Positions 9,008 to 17,484 of a stretch of DNA of 33,265 bases are shown here, in pieces; position 1 is the stretch's first letter; each line of letters begins with the position of its first letter. The position numbers were made by a program, and so were the translations under genes. The notes under the pieces are model-generated. The model was not told the DNA's origin. It ran no database searches and was given only the letters and a program-made list of their open reading frames with translations. The stretch lies in the NCBI GenBank assembly GCA_021160885.1, contig JAGHBR010000146.1, positions 1 to 33,265 on the forward strand, read 5' to 3'. Origin of the DNA: Caldisericaceae bacterium. GTDB taxonomy: Bacteria; Calditrichota; Calditrichia; Calditrichales; Calditrichaceae.

Positions 9008-9305
9008 GGTGACAGACTCCTAAACTATTTAACTTTAAAGACAGGCCAATTTTTAAAACGCTTCTTCCAAAAACGCTGCATGTCTTAACTTTATTCATTT
9101 TAAGTTTTGAATTAATAATATCGATCACAACAACTATTACTAAACATTTGTCCAGGTATTAGATAATAAACCAAAAATAAAAGCCCAGTGTTCTGAAAAA
9201 ATTCATTCAACATTCAAAACTCAAAATTCAAAATTTTTTTGAAGCGATTATCTGCGCCTTCTCCGAACCCCTGGGACTAATTAAACTAATTGCGAAGTTA
9301 CAGCC
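9008..9305. other. Non-coding gap between pstB and phoU
   Basis: An AT-rich 298-nt stretch. It contains a low-complexity run of ATTCAAAA-like units (about 9205-9236), and I see no gene. A phoU promoter could lie here but no strong -35/-10 pair stands out. Confidence 0.5.
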
Positions 9306-10109
9306 TTAGCCAAACCTGCCCGTGATGTAATTTTCGGTCTCTTTCTTTTTGGGATTGGTAAATATCTGTTTTGTTTCCCCATATTCAACAATGAAACCTT
9401 TGTAAAAAAAGGCCGTGTAATCCGAAATGCGTGCGGCCTGTTGCATGTTATGCGTAACAACCACAATGGTGTAACGATCTTTCAGCGACTCAACCAGTTC
9501 TTCGATTTTGGCCGTAGCAATAGGGTCAATGGCCGAAGTTGGTTCATCCATCAACAAAATTTCCGGCTCCACGGCAATAGCCCGCGCAATACAAAGACGT
9601 TGTTGCTGACCGCCCGAAAGCGCAGTACCAGGTTTGTGCAGTTTGCCGCTCACCTCATCCCACAGGGCAGCCCTTTTAAGGGCTTCTTCCACCCGGCCCG
9701 TCAACTCGCTTTTGCTCAGCTTGTAATGCAAACGCAGACCATAGGCCACATTGTCGAACACAGACATCGGAAAAGGAGTAGGCTGTTGAAAAATCATACC
9801 CACCCGTTTGCGCAACTTGATCAAATCGGTTCGTTCAGAAAGAATATTCTCTCCATCCAAAAGAACCTCCCCCTCCGCACGTTGATCGCGGTACAATTCA
9901 TAAATGCGATTGTAAACACGCAGATGGGTCGATTTCCCACAACCTGATGGCCCAATAATAGCCGTTACTTTCTTAGGTTCAATTTCCAGGTTGTTGTTAA
10001 ACAGGGCTTGATGCTCACCATAATAAAAATTCAAATTGCGCACAGAGATTTTACCTAACGTTTGAGTATCGGTTGCTTTAGTTTTTTCTATGACCATTTC
10101 ATTTTCCAT
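9306..10109 (-). CDS. pstB: Phosphate ABC transporter ATP-binding protein
   Basis: A 267-residue ATPase of the high-affinity PstSCAB phosphate importer on the cytosolic face of the membrane. Walker A is GPSGCGKST (53-61), the ABC signature LSGGQQQR (164-171), Walker B ILLMDEP (184-190), and the His switch follows in VVVTHNMQQAAR. The PstB hallmark FPMSVFDNVAYG is present. Two small departures from the common PstB pattern are KSTHLRVYNR after Walker A (normally LLR.LNR) and SAIDPI for SALDPI; neither should abolish function. The start lies inside the end of pstA, so the genes are coupled. ATG 10097 (MVIEK) is an alternative start. Confidence 0.97.
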   Translation of the reverse strand: MENEMVIEKTKATDTQTLGKISVRNLNFYYGEHQALFNNNLEIEPKKVTAIIGPSGCGKSTHLRVYNRIYELYRDQRAEGEVLLDGENILSERTDLIKLRKRVGMIFQQPTPFPMSVFDNVAYGLRLHYKLSKSELTGRVEEALKRAALWDEVSGKLHKPGTALSGGQQQRLCIARAIAVEPEILLMDEPTSAIDPIATAKIEELVESLKDRYTIVVVTHNMQQAARISDYTAFFYKGFIVEYGETKQIFTNPKKKETENYITGRFG

Positions 10110-10947
10110 GTTTCTCTCTCACCAAATATCGCACCATCAAAGTTGTTATTAAAACGGCAAATGTAATCAAAAACGAAGCGCCCCAGGCTGCCTTCTGCCA
10201 GTCTTCGTAAGGTGACATAGCGTAATTGAAAATTGTGACCGTCAAATTCGCTGTGGAATCGGTAAAATTGGTCGGCCAATAGGGGCTATTCAAAGCCGTA
10301 AATAGTAAAGGCGCCGTTTCGCCACTAATACGCGCCACCGAAAGAATGATACCGGTAATCAATCCCTTTTTAGCCGCCCGAAATACTACGTTAATGGTAA
10401 CTTTCCAACGCGGCATGCCCAGAGCCAGTGCCGATTCACGCAAGGCGTTGGGAACCAGTTGTAAAATGTCCTCTGTAGTTCGTGTCACCAAAGGAAACAT
10501 CAAAATTGCCAGCGCCACTGAACCGGCATAGCCAGAGAAATGCCCAAAAGGACGTACCAGCATGGTGTACACAAAAATACCGATGATGATGGATGGGGTG
10601 CCCATTAAAATATTGGTGAGAAAGCGAACATTCTGGGCGAATTTGGATTGTCCGCCAAATTCACTAAGGTAAACACCGGCTAACAGTCCAAAGGGAACGC
10701 TGATGAAAGTAGCCACCACTGTAATGATTACAGTTCCCAAAATAGCATTTGCCAGTCCGCCGCCCCCCATACCTGGCGGTGTGGGTAGCTCCGTAAAAAA
10801 CTCCCAATTAATGGCGCTGATGCCGCGCAATATCACAACTGTCAAAATCCAGATTAGAATCACCAACCCAAACAGGGCGCTAAAAGCCGAAAACAGGCGA
10901 ACCGTAATGTCCAGGTAGATTCTGGATCTTTCTGAACGCTCTTTCAT
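10099..10947 (-). CDS. pstA: Phosphate ABC transporter permease PstA
   Basis: A 282-residue inner-membrane permease with about six hydrophobic segments and the ABC permease coupling-loop region (LRESALALGMPRWKVTINVV, near 170-190) that contacts PstB. SARISGETAPLLFTALNS is the usual PstA motif. Its ATG overlaps the pstC stop as ATGA, and it overlaps pstB by 11 nt, so pstC-pstA-pstB form one translationally coupled block. A GGGAG ribosome site lies just before the start. Confidence 0.96.
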   Translation of the reverse strand: MKERSERSRIYLDITVRLFSAFSALFGLVILIWILTVVILRGISAINWEFFTELPTPPGMGGGGLANAILGTVIITVVATFISVPFGLLAGVYLSEFGGQSKFAQNVRFLTNILMGTPSIIIGIFVYTMLVRPFGHFSGYAGSVALAILMFPLVTRTTEDILQLVPNALRESALALGMPRWKVTINVVFRAAKKGLITGIILSVARISGETAPLLFTALNSPYWPTNFTDSTANLTVTIFNYAMSPYEDWQKAAWGASFLITFAVLITTLMVRYLVREKHGK

Positions 10948-11879
10948 TGCACTCCCATCCTCTTTTGCACGCGCTTTAACCAGAGTTGCGAAACCATTTG
11001 AATAATGAAAGTTACTACAAACAATAGCAGACCTAATTCAACCAATGCGCTCAAATAGACCGGTTCCGAAGCCTCTGTAAATTCATTGGCCAGTGTAGCT
11101 GTAATGGAATTGGCCGGTGCAAAAAGTGAAGTAGAAATCGAATGGCTGTTTCCGATAACAAAAGTCACGGCCATGGTCTCGCCTATGGCACGGCTCAAGC
11201 CAATAAATGTTGCTCCAATCATTCCCTGAATGCCGTACCGAACCATGACCTTCACCATTTCCCAGGTAGTAGCGCCCATGCCCACAGCAGATTCTTTAAC
11301 CACATTCGGAACCATCAAAAAAACCTCCCGCATAACAGAACTAATGAAAGGCAAAACCATAATCGCTAAAATAATGCCGGCGGTAAACATCCCGATGCCC
11401 ATGGGTGGCCCTTTAAACAAAAACAGATTCCCGCTAATTTTCTGCAAAAACGGCTGAACATATTTGGCCATTAAAGGCGCCAGTACAAATAAGCCCCACA
11501 TACCGTAAATAATGCTGGGAATAGCCGCCAAAAGTTCGATCGCCATCCCAAAAAATTTACTTACCATTGGAGGCGCCATTTCTACCAAAAACAAAGCAAT
11601 GACTAAACTCAATGGAACGGCAATAAGCATGGCAATGAGCGTAGAAACCAACGTGCCATACAAACTGGAAAGGGCACCAAACTCCTGGCGCACAGGATCC
11701 CAGACGTTTGTCAGTAAAAATTGCAATCCAAATTTTTCAAGGGACAGCCAGGAATTACTGAGCAGTTCAATGAACAGTAATATCATAATCAATAAAATAA
11801 AACTGGCGGCTACAATGGTTAACAGCCGAAAAATGCCATCGTTACGCGTTTGGGTGCTCGGCTCCAGCAGCAGTTTCAT
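10944..11879 (-). CDS. pstC: Phosphate ABC transporter permease PstC
   Basis: A 311-residue partner permease of PstA with about six membrane segments. The coupling loop reads VPNVVKESAVGMGATTWEMV, and the downstream SRAIGETMAVTFVIGN is the PstC signature. The start ATG 11879 has GAGG 9 nt upstream. It is separated from pstS by 190 nt that include a terminator-like hairpin, a common way to make binding protein in excess over permease. Confidence 0.96.
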   Translation of the reverse strand: MKLLLEPSTQTRNDGIFRLLTIVAASFILLIMILLFIELLSNSWLSLEKFGLQFLLTNVWDPVRQEFGALSSLYGTLVSTLIAMLIAVPLSLVIALFLVEMAPPMVSKFFGMAIELLAAIPSIIYGMWGLFVLAPLMAKYVQPFLQKISGNLFLFKGPPMGIGMFTAGIILAIMVLPFISSVMREVFLMVPNVVKESAVGMGATTWEMVKVMVRYGIQGMIGATFIGLSRAIGETMAVTFVIGNSHSISTSLFAPANSITATLANEFTEASEPVYLSALVELGLLLFVVTFIIQMVSQLWLKRVQKRMGVQ

Positions 11880-11996
11880 CTGCTTTCCCTCGCTTTTAAG
11901 CTTTTAAAATAAGTGAACACTTAACTCCAAAATGCTTTGAAAATTGCAAAACCAAATCGCAATCCTTCTTCCTGTTTAGCCTTTTCCTTTTTTCTT

Positions 11997-12039
11997 AAAA
12001 AAATAGAATCCGGTCTGCCTTTTGATTAAATTCAGACCG
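11997..12039 (-). terminator. Terminator-like hairpin between pstS and pstC
   Basis: On the minus strand CGGTCTG (12039-12033), a 15-nt loop and CAGACCG (12017-12011) are followed by GATTCTA and seven T residues (12003-11997). It lies about 30 nt past the pstS stop and may act as a partial terminator, giving more pstS than pstCAB transcript. Confidence 0.6.
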
Positions 12040-12069
12040 TAATTCTTCAAAATTTAATTCATTGTCTAT

Positions 12070-13149
12070 TTATTTGTCCCACACTGGCTGACCGTTAGCC
12101 TTAATTTCTTTTTTCCAGGTTGCTTCAACCAGGTTGTAAACTTCTTCCGGCACAGGCACATAGTCTAATTTTACAGCCAGGTCAGCGCCATGACGATAAC
12201 ACCAGTCGAAAAACTCCAGTACTGTTCGGGCCTGTTTCTTATCCTGCTGTTTTTTGTGCATCAGGATGAAAGAAGCCCCGGTAATCGGCCAACTGTTGGC
12301 GCCTGGTTGGTCAGTCAACACCAGGTAGTAGCACGGTGCATTGACCCAATCTGCGTTAGCCGCCGCTGCCTGAAAACTTTCAATCATGGGTTTTACATAT
12401 TTGCCCTCTTTGTTTTTCAACTGAACGTAATTCATTTTATTTTGCAGCGCGTAAGCGAACTCAACATAACCGATCGCGCCATCTACATTTTTCACAAAAG
12501 ACGCCACGCCTTCATTGCCTTTACCAGCTACATTATTTGCTTTCGGCCAAGCCACAGCTTTACCAAAGCCTACTTTCTCTTTCCATTCATCAGAGACTTT
12601 GGATAAATAATTGGTAAAAATCCAGGTTGTACCGGAACCATCCGCTCGATGCACAACAGTGATGGACTTATTTGGTAAATTGATTCCAGGATTTAGTTGT
12701 TTAATTCGGGCATCATTCCATTTTTTTATTTTTCCCAGATAAATATCGGCTAATACTTCGGGACTTAATTTAAGACTCCCTGCAATAATATTAGCCAAAT
12801 TAACCACCGGCACAACACCACCGATAACCATCGGAAACTGAATTAATCCGCTTTCATTTAGTTCTTCTGGAGTCAATGGAGCATCCGAAGCTCCAAAATC
12901 AACAGTTTTGGCCTTAATTTGTGCCACCCCGCCACCGGATCCAATCGACTGATAGTTGATTTTAGTACGTGTCAGCTTTTCATATTTGTAAGCCCATTGA
13001 GCGTAAATGGGATAGGGAAAGGTAGCCCCTGCTCCGTTAATCACTTTTGCTTGTGCTTTAGCGGTTTTACCTTCCTGCTTTTTACAGGCCACTAGGCCTA
13101 AACTTAAGGCCAGAGCAAGCCCCGCAATAATGAACATTCTAAATCTCAT
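12070..13149 (-). CDS. pstS: Phosphate-binding lipoprotein PstS
   Basis: A 359-residue phosphate-binding component of the Pst importer. The N-terminus is a lipoprotein signal ending LGLVAC with the lipidated Cys22, so it is probably membrane-anchored rather than freely periplasmic. Phosphate-site segments are NGAGATFPYPIY, IGSGGGVAQI, FGASDAPLT and HRADGSGTT. It heads the pst series with a strong ribosome site (GAGGAGGAATTC before ATG 13149) and a Pho-box-like array 46-87 nt upstream, so induction on phosphate starvation is expected. Confidence 0.97.
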   Translation of the reverse strand: MRFRMFIIAGLALALSLGLVACKKQEGKTAKAQAKVINGAGATFPYPIYAQWAYKYEKLTRTKINYQSIGSGGGVAQIKAKTVDFGASDAPLTPEELNESGLIQFPMVIGGVVPVVNLANIIAGSLKLSPEVLADIYLGKIKKWNDARIKQLNPGINLPNKSITVVHRADGSGTTWIFTNYLSKVSDEWKEKVGFGKAVAWPKANNVAGKGNEGVASFVKNVDGAIGYVEFAYALQNKMNYVQLKNKEGKYVKPMIESFQAAAANADWVNAPCYYLVLTDQPGANSWPITGASFILMHKKQQDKKQARTVLEFFDWCYRHGADLAVKLDYVPVPEEVYNLVEATWKKEIKANGQPVWDK

Positions 13150-13194
13150 GAATTCCTCCTCATTTAATTTCGTAATTTCATTTTTGGTACCACA

Positions 13195-13236
13195 TGTTAA
13201 AGATGAATTATTAGGGAATTGTTAGGAAAGTGTTAA
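13195..13236 (-). promoter_or_regulatory. Candidate Pho box upstream of pstS
   Basis: Read on the minus strand, TTAACA, CTAACA and CTAATA are spaced exactly 11 bp apart (starting at 13236, 13225 and 13214), with a fourth TTAACA at 13200-13195 slightly out of register. Direct hexamer repeats with 11-bp spacing are how PhoB/PhoP-family regulators bind DNA; the TTAACA form matches the Bacillus PhoP consensus. The position just ahead of pstS fits. Confidence 0.65.
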
Positions 13237-13359
13237 TTTTTTGAAAATTAATAATATTATTCCCGCGCAGGCGGGAATCTCTAAGTTATTGTAAATATTA
13301 GATTCCTCATCGAGTACGGAATACCAGGTTTGGGAAACCCCCGATTTTTTCAAAGGTCT
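13234..13359. repeat. Interspersed palindromic repeat, copy B
   Basis: It carries the perfect stem ATTCCCGC (13259-13266), GCAG, GCGGGAAT (13271-13278), then a decayed second palindrome (ATTCCTCATCGAGTACGGAAT) and the right end TTTTTTCAAAGG. The left end is eroded and abuts the Pho-box array. Same orientation as the copy at 19711. The rest of the 316-nt gap to the lptB stop contains only AT-rich DNA and a weak hairpin at 13381-13400. Confidence 0.7.
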
Positions 13360-13465
13360 CCTTTATTAAAAATCTCTGATGCCCAAAACTTTTTGGGGGC
13401 CTGCCTGCGTAATTTGTAAAAAGAATGAAAAAAACTTTTGATTTGAGTCTTATTTAACTTTTAAC

Positions 13466-14212
13466 TCAGCGGTCCAGACGAAAGCGCTCCCCTAAGTACA
13501 ACTTGCGGGCTTCCTCATCGTTTGCCAGGTAATCGGCATCGCCTTCCTTCAAAATGCGCCCCTCAAACAGCAGATAAGCACGATCTGTGATGGACAACGT
13601 CTCATGCACATTGTGATCCGTGATTAACACGCCTATATTGCGTTCTTTTAAGCCATGAACAATATTCTGAATATCTTCCACCGCAATCGGATCCACCCCG
13701 GCAAACGGTTCATCCAGCAAAATGAAGCGCGGATTGGTGACCAGCGTGCGGGCGATTTCCGTACGACGGCGCTCCCCACCCGATAACTGATAGCCTTTGG
13801 ATTTGGCAATGTGTGTAATGCTCAGCTCGGCTAACAACTCTTCAGTACGCTGTTTACGTTCATTACGTGGAACGCCGATCATTTCCATAATGGCTAACAA
13901 ATTCTCTTCTACGGTTAATTTTCTAAAAATGGAAGCTTCCTGCGGCAAATAGGACACCCCGCGGCGGGCGCGTTTGTACATGGGCAATTTGGTAATGTCT
14001 TCGTTGTTTAAAAAAATCTGCCCGGCATTTGGTTTAATCATCCCCGTAATCATGTAAAACGTAGTGGTCTTACCCGCTCCATTGGGTCCCAAAAGGCCTA
14101 CAATTTCTCCCTGACTTACTTTGATCGAAACATCATTTACCACGCGACGCTTGTGGTAAATCTTTACCAGATTTCGGCTTTCTAAAATGGCCTGTTCTGG
14201 ATTATTGTTCAA
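13466..14212 (-). CDS. lptB: LPS export ABC transporter ATP-binding protein LptB
   Basis: An ATPase of about 248 residues that powers extraction of LPS from the inner membrane by LptB2FG. Walker A is GPNGAGKTT (42-50), signature LSGGERRR (143-150), Walker B ILLDEP (164-169), and the LptB-specific VLITDHNVHETL follows. I chose TTG 14212 as start: AAGGAG sits 7 nt upstream and the resulting length fits the family (about 241). A further upstream ATG (14266) would add 18 residues entirely within the preceding gene. The start overlaps the last codons of the OstA gene. LptF/LptG genes are not in the window. Confidence 0.95.
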   Translation of the reverse strand: MNNNPEQAILESRNLVKIYHKRRVVNDVSIKVSQGEIVGLLGPNGAGKTTTFYMITGMIKPNAGQIFLNNEDITKLPMYKRARRGVSYLPQEASIFRKLTVEENLLAIMEMIGVPRNERKQRTEELLAELSITHIAKSKGYQLSGGERRRTEIARTLVTNPRFILLDEPFAGVDPIAVEDIQNIVHGLKERNIGVLITDHNVHETLSITDRAYLLFEGRILKEGDADYLANDEEARKLYLGERFRLDR

Positions 14213-15293
14213 CTTTAATCTCCTTTTTGAACGCTTCAGGATAATAAGTCCCGCGCGCACCGCCAAGAATGCCGATGCTGTCTAATTTACCTGCCTGAAA
14301 AAAAATCTTAATCGTATCAGCCGTCGCATAATTGGCCCCTTTGTCCTCCGCATTGGCATCGGTGATGTAATATAAGCTGCTGGCGTTATCAATAGCAATA
14401 ATCCGCTCCGGCTTTTTGTCCTTAATAAAAAAATGAATGCGTTTACCCTTTAAAACGTCTTCTTCCCCGGTGCTGGAATCAGCCAGCGTGCGTGCCTCTG
14501 CCTCGCCCAAAAGCGTAATTTGTTTTAATCGCAACGAATCAAAATAGACTTCCATTTCCAGACCTTTAAGATAACTGTCTTCGTACCAGGCCTGAGGATG
14601 GTGTTTCAAAATGGCCATATCTCTGTCAATCCAGTAAATGGCTGTGTCACAAACCGCCTTTAAATTTCCCTGAAGAATGGTTACACTGTCAATGGCCCTG
14701 GCTTTGCGTTCTTCTTTTTGATTGAAATATTCCAGCACACTTGCGAAGATGTGCAAGGTGTCAGTCGAAGTGGTGTCAATTTTCATCAGATGCGCATTGA
14801 CAGACACCTGGCTGTATTTTTCATCTGGGTTGTAAAATCCCTCGTAACCCCAGATGTGCGTTAAATTTTCTCTATTAAAAAGGTAAACCTGGTCACGGGC
14901 TCTGGCCTGCCCGCTTTTAAAATTGTACTCCAGATAGTTGGCGTAAAGGGAATTCTCTTCGGTCTTGATTTGCACCTGTTGATAGCAGTAGCTTTGACGC
15001 GTCTCCCAGTAATATTCAATTCTTTCTGCCCTGATTGTGCTGTGCTCGTTAGTGATTTTAACCTGGTCTTCGAAATCAATCTTCTTTTTTTGCTCATGCA
15101 TCACCGCCCGCTGGCACCACATGTGAATAGTGTCCTGCTGAAAATGGACATTGCCTTGAAAAATGCGCAGCTGCTCCTGGCCCACCTTTTTGCCCACGTG
15201 TATGTCGGCATGAAGCAATTCCAATCCTTTATTCTGGGCAAACAAGAACCCAATTCCCAGTATCAACAGAAAAAAAGGCAATCGGGAATCCAT
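14202..15293 (-). CDS. OstA/LptA-domain LPS transport protein
   Basis: A 363-residue exported protein. The start ATG 15293 gives a clean signal peptide (MDSRLPFFLLILGIGFLFAQ); ATG 15329 would place the signal internally. The rest is a series of short beta-rich repeats of the OstA/LptA type, such as LRIFQGNVHFQQDTIHMWCQ and VTILQGNLKAVCDTAIYWID, which in LptA and LptD build the periplasmic bridge for LPS. It is about twice the length of E. coli LptA and has no LptD barrel, so it is best called a long LptA-like protein, as seen in Bacteroidetes. It sits between lptC (1-nt gap) and lptB (overlap), which supports the role. Confidence 0.82.
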   Translation of the reverse strand: MDSRLPFFLLILGIGFLFAQNKGLELLHADIHVGKKVGQEQLRIFQGNVHFQQDTIHMWCQRAVMHEQKKKIDFEDQVKITNEHSTIRAERIEYYWETRQSYCYQQVQIKTEENSLYANYLEYNFKSGQARARDQVYLFNRENLTHIWGYEGFYNPDEKYSQVSVNAHLMKIDTTSTDTLHIFASVLEYFNQKEERKARAIDSVTILQGNLKAVCDTAIYWIDRDMAILKHHPQAWYEDSYLKGLEMEVYFDSLRLKQITLLGEAEARTLADSSTGEEDVLKGKRIHFFIKDKKPERIIAIDNASSLYYITDANAEDKGANYATADTIKIFFQAGKLDSIGILGGARGTYYPEAFKKEIKVEQ

Positions 15294-15294
15294 A

Positions 15295-15831
15295 TCATTC
15301 CAATTCCAGCGTTTTAGAACTTTTGCCACGGGGATTGATTATTTCGTAATTGACCAGATCCGGGCTGGATCGAAAGCTGTCTCCATAAAGTGTGTCATTC
15401 TCTTCGGTGGTTAGCATGATGGGAATTTCGGAGTAAATTTTCTGATTCTTATTGTCCCATTTTAAGGTATCGGTGTAGAGCGTAACTCCGCTGTCCGAAA
15501 CAACAATTACATTGCCATAGGCTTCCATGTCCTGAGTTAAATCGTTCACCTTACCGCCTAATGCCGTAAGCACCGACTTGTGATTGCCTTGTTCATCGTA
15601 GAAATCGACCTGGATATTTTCATCAAGCAGGGTAATATTTTTTTTGGAAAATTTTTGCACATGCCCGGCTTTAAGCACGCCTACGGTTTTCCCTTCTTTG
15701 GTGATTAAAACTGTGGCATTCCAGCTTTCCTGATCGGGAAATTCGCCAGTAGATGTTTGTACGGTTTTCTGCTGATCATCTGAGCAGGCGACAAACATAA
15801 GAACAATTAATAATCGAAGAAACATCTTCAT
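15295..15831 (-). CDS. lptC: LPS export protein LptC, lipoprotein form
   Basis: A 178-residue protein with one OstA-like LptC domain; GGKVNDLTQDMEAYGNVIVV and TLYTDTLKWDNKNQKIYSE are the typical LptC segments. It would pass LPS from LptFG to the LptA-type bridge. The N-terminus ends MFVAC with Cys16 followed by SDD, so it looks like a lipoprotein instead of carrying the transmembrane anchor of E. coli LptC. The start overlaps the kdsD stop as ATGA. Order kdsD-lptC-lptA-lptB is the widely conserved arrangement. Confidence 0.9.
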   Translation of the reverse strand: MKMFLRLLIVLMFVACSDDQQKTVQTSTGEFPDQESWNATVLITKEGKTVGVLKAGHVQKFSKKNITLLDENIQVDFYDEQGNHKSVLTALGGKVNDLTQDMEAYGNVIVVSDSGVTLYTDTLKWDNKNQKIYSEIPIMLTTEENDTLYGDSFRSSPDLVNYEIINPRGKSSKTLELE

Positions 15832-16805
15832 GCCGTGATGCCCTCCTGCATCAAATCGTGCAAGTGAATGACACCGACTAATTTATCCCGATGGTCTAAC
15901 ACCGGCATGGCAATAATCCGAAATTTTTCCATCTCTTTGTAAGCAATGGTCGCCAAATCATCCTGATAAATATACTTTGGATTTTTATTCATAACTTCAG
16001 TAACAGGTATGTGAAAAATTTGTTCTGTTTTTTCAATCAAACGATTTAAATCGCCCGTAGTAATTACCCCTTTAAGATGCATCTGGTAATCTACAACCGG
16101 ACAAATGCCTCTTTTGTGGGCCATTTCCATGATAGCTTTTTGCATCACATCTTCCAAAAAACAAAAGGGCAGTCGTTCGTCTTTTTCCATTAAATCCGAA
16201 ACACGCATCAATAGTTTTTTGCCCAGCGTTCCCCCGGGATGCAACAGGGCAAAATCCTCAGTCGAAAAACCACGTGCTTCCAGCAAAGCGATGGCCAATG
16301 CGTCGCCAAGGGCCAGGGTTACGGTGGTGCTGGCCGTGGGCGCTAAATCGTTGGGACAGGCTTCTTCTTTTACGCTGATGTCCAACCAGACCCGTGCATA
16401 GTGCGCCAGAGTTGAATTTTTATTAGCAGTCATGGCTATTACCGGAACATCTAAGCGGCGAAAGGAAGGCAGCAAATTAATCAACTCCGCTGTTTCGCCA
16501 CTTTTGGAAATGGCAATAATCACATCATCACGGTGCACCATGCCCAAATCACCGTGCACACCTTCGGCCGGGTGTAAAAAGGCCGAGGTCGTTCCGGTAC
16601 TGGCCAGAGTGGAAGAAATTTTACGCCCAATAGCGCCGGATTTCCCCATGCCGGTTACAATAACCCGCCCTTCACAATCAAGAATCAGCTTTACAGCACG
16701 CGCAAAATCTTTTCCAATGCGTTGTTCAAGCGCGCCTAATGATTCTTTTTCAATACGAATCACACGCTTACCGATTTCAATAATTTCTTTATCAGTTATT
16801 GCCAC
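15828..16805 (-). CDS. kdsD: Arabinose-5-phosphate isomerase
   Basis: A 325-residue isomerase converting ribulose 5-phosphate to arabinose 5-phosphate, the first committed step toward Kdo. It has an N-terminal SIS sugar-isomerase domain (GMGKSG 52-57, SKSGETAE 100-107, HPAEGVHGDLGM with the family His) and two C-terminal CBS domains from about residue 205. The start is GTG 16805 with GGAGG about 11 nt upstream; it overlaps the preceding lipoprotein gene by 14 nt. The length and domain order match E. coli KdsD. Confidence 0.95.
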   Translation of the reverse strand: MAITDKEIIEIGKRVIRIEKESLGALEQRIGKDFARAVKLILDCEGRVIVTGMGKSGAIGRKISSTLASTGTTSAFLHPAEGVHGDLGMVHRDDVIIAISKSGETAELINLLPSFRRLDVPVIAMTANKNSTLAHYARVWLDISVKEEACPNDLAPTASTTVTLALGDALAIALLEARGFSTEDFALLHPGGTLGKKLLMRVSDLMEKDERLPFCFLEDVMQKAIMEMAHKRGICPVVDYQMHLKGVITTGDLNRLIEKTEQIFHIPVTEVMNKNPKYIYQDDLATIAYKEMEKFRIIAMPVLDHRDKLVGVIHLHDLMQEGITA

Positions 16806-17484
16806 CTGCTAAAATACCTCCAACATAGATGTAAATTAAATCCTGCCCTTTACTCTGCAATTGATTACGTGCCTGGGCTTCTGCCTTGAGGCTGGTTTTG
16901 CCAATCATCGCTTCTGTTACGGTAAATTCAAAAACATAACGATCGTTTACCTGTTGATCGCTCTGTGCCAGTAACTCATCATTGACAAATAATTTGACCA
17001 GGCTAATACCGTTTTCGTGCCGGGCGTCAACTTTTACAGTGCAGATTTGACCCGAAACAAAATAGCTCCCATCGGCTGGCTGTACAATGTTGACCACCGG
17101 CTCAGACGTACTGATGACGTTAATCTGCTTTTTTGGCGATTCTGTACTGCCATCGTCATTACTAACTTTAACCCAAAGATGGTAAAGACCACCGCTGAGC
17201 GGCGCCACCCAACACACCGTATCATTGTCCGATGGCGCTAAAAAACTACCCCCATCGCTTAGCCATTGATATTGCATCGGCCCCTCCAGCGGATTGGTCG
17301 CAACAATGATTGCCTGAACCGTATCCAGAGGCATCACCTGATCTCGTGAGAGCTGAATGCCCTGCTGATCCAACTCAGGTAATTGTTTTGGATTAATTAA
17401 ATCGCCAACCTGTTCACAGGCAGTGTTTAAAAACATCAAGCCCAAAACAAGTAACACCCAGATTTTTAATTTAGAATTTTTCAT
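16792..17484 (-). CDS. Lipoprotein with Ig/PKD-like domains, function unknown
   Basis: A protein of about 230 residues. The start ATG 17484 gives a signal peptide MKNSKLKIWVLLVLGLMFLN followed by TAC, so Cys23 is probably lipidated, though the lipobox is atypical. The mature part is beta-rich: a PKD-like segment (QYQWLSDGGSF ... WVAPLSGGLYHLWVKVSNDDG, roughly 75-125) followed by a second Ig-like unit (IVQPADGSYFVSGQ ... VKLFVNDEL). Such domains usually mediate surface contacts. It overlaps both neighbours by 14 nt in a Kdo/LPS operon. The precise role is unknown; it is not a standard member of the Lpt or Kdo pathway. Confidence 0.75.
   Translation of the reverse strand: MKNSKLKIWVLLVLGLMFLNTACEQVGDLINPKQLPELDQQGIQLSRDQVMPLDTVQAIIVATNPLEGPMQYQWLSDGGSFLAPSDNDTVCWVAPLSGGLYHLWVKVSNDDGSTESPKKQINVISTSEPVVNIVQPADGSYFVSGQICTVKVDARHENGISLVKLFVNDELLAQSDQQVNDRYVFEFTVTEAMIGKTSLKAEAQARNQLQSKGQDLIYIYVGGILAGGNN

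Noticed and set aside
13381..13400. Terminator after lptB
   Set aside because: CCCAAAACTTTTTGGG can form a hairpin, but its loop is only about 2 nt, no U tract follows directly, and it is 65 nt past the stop; too weak to list as a feature.
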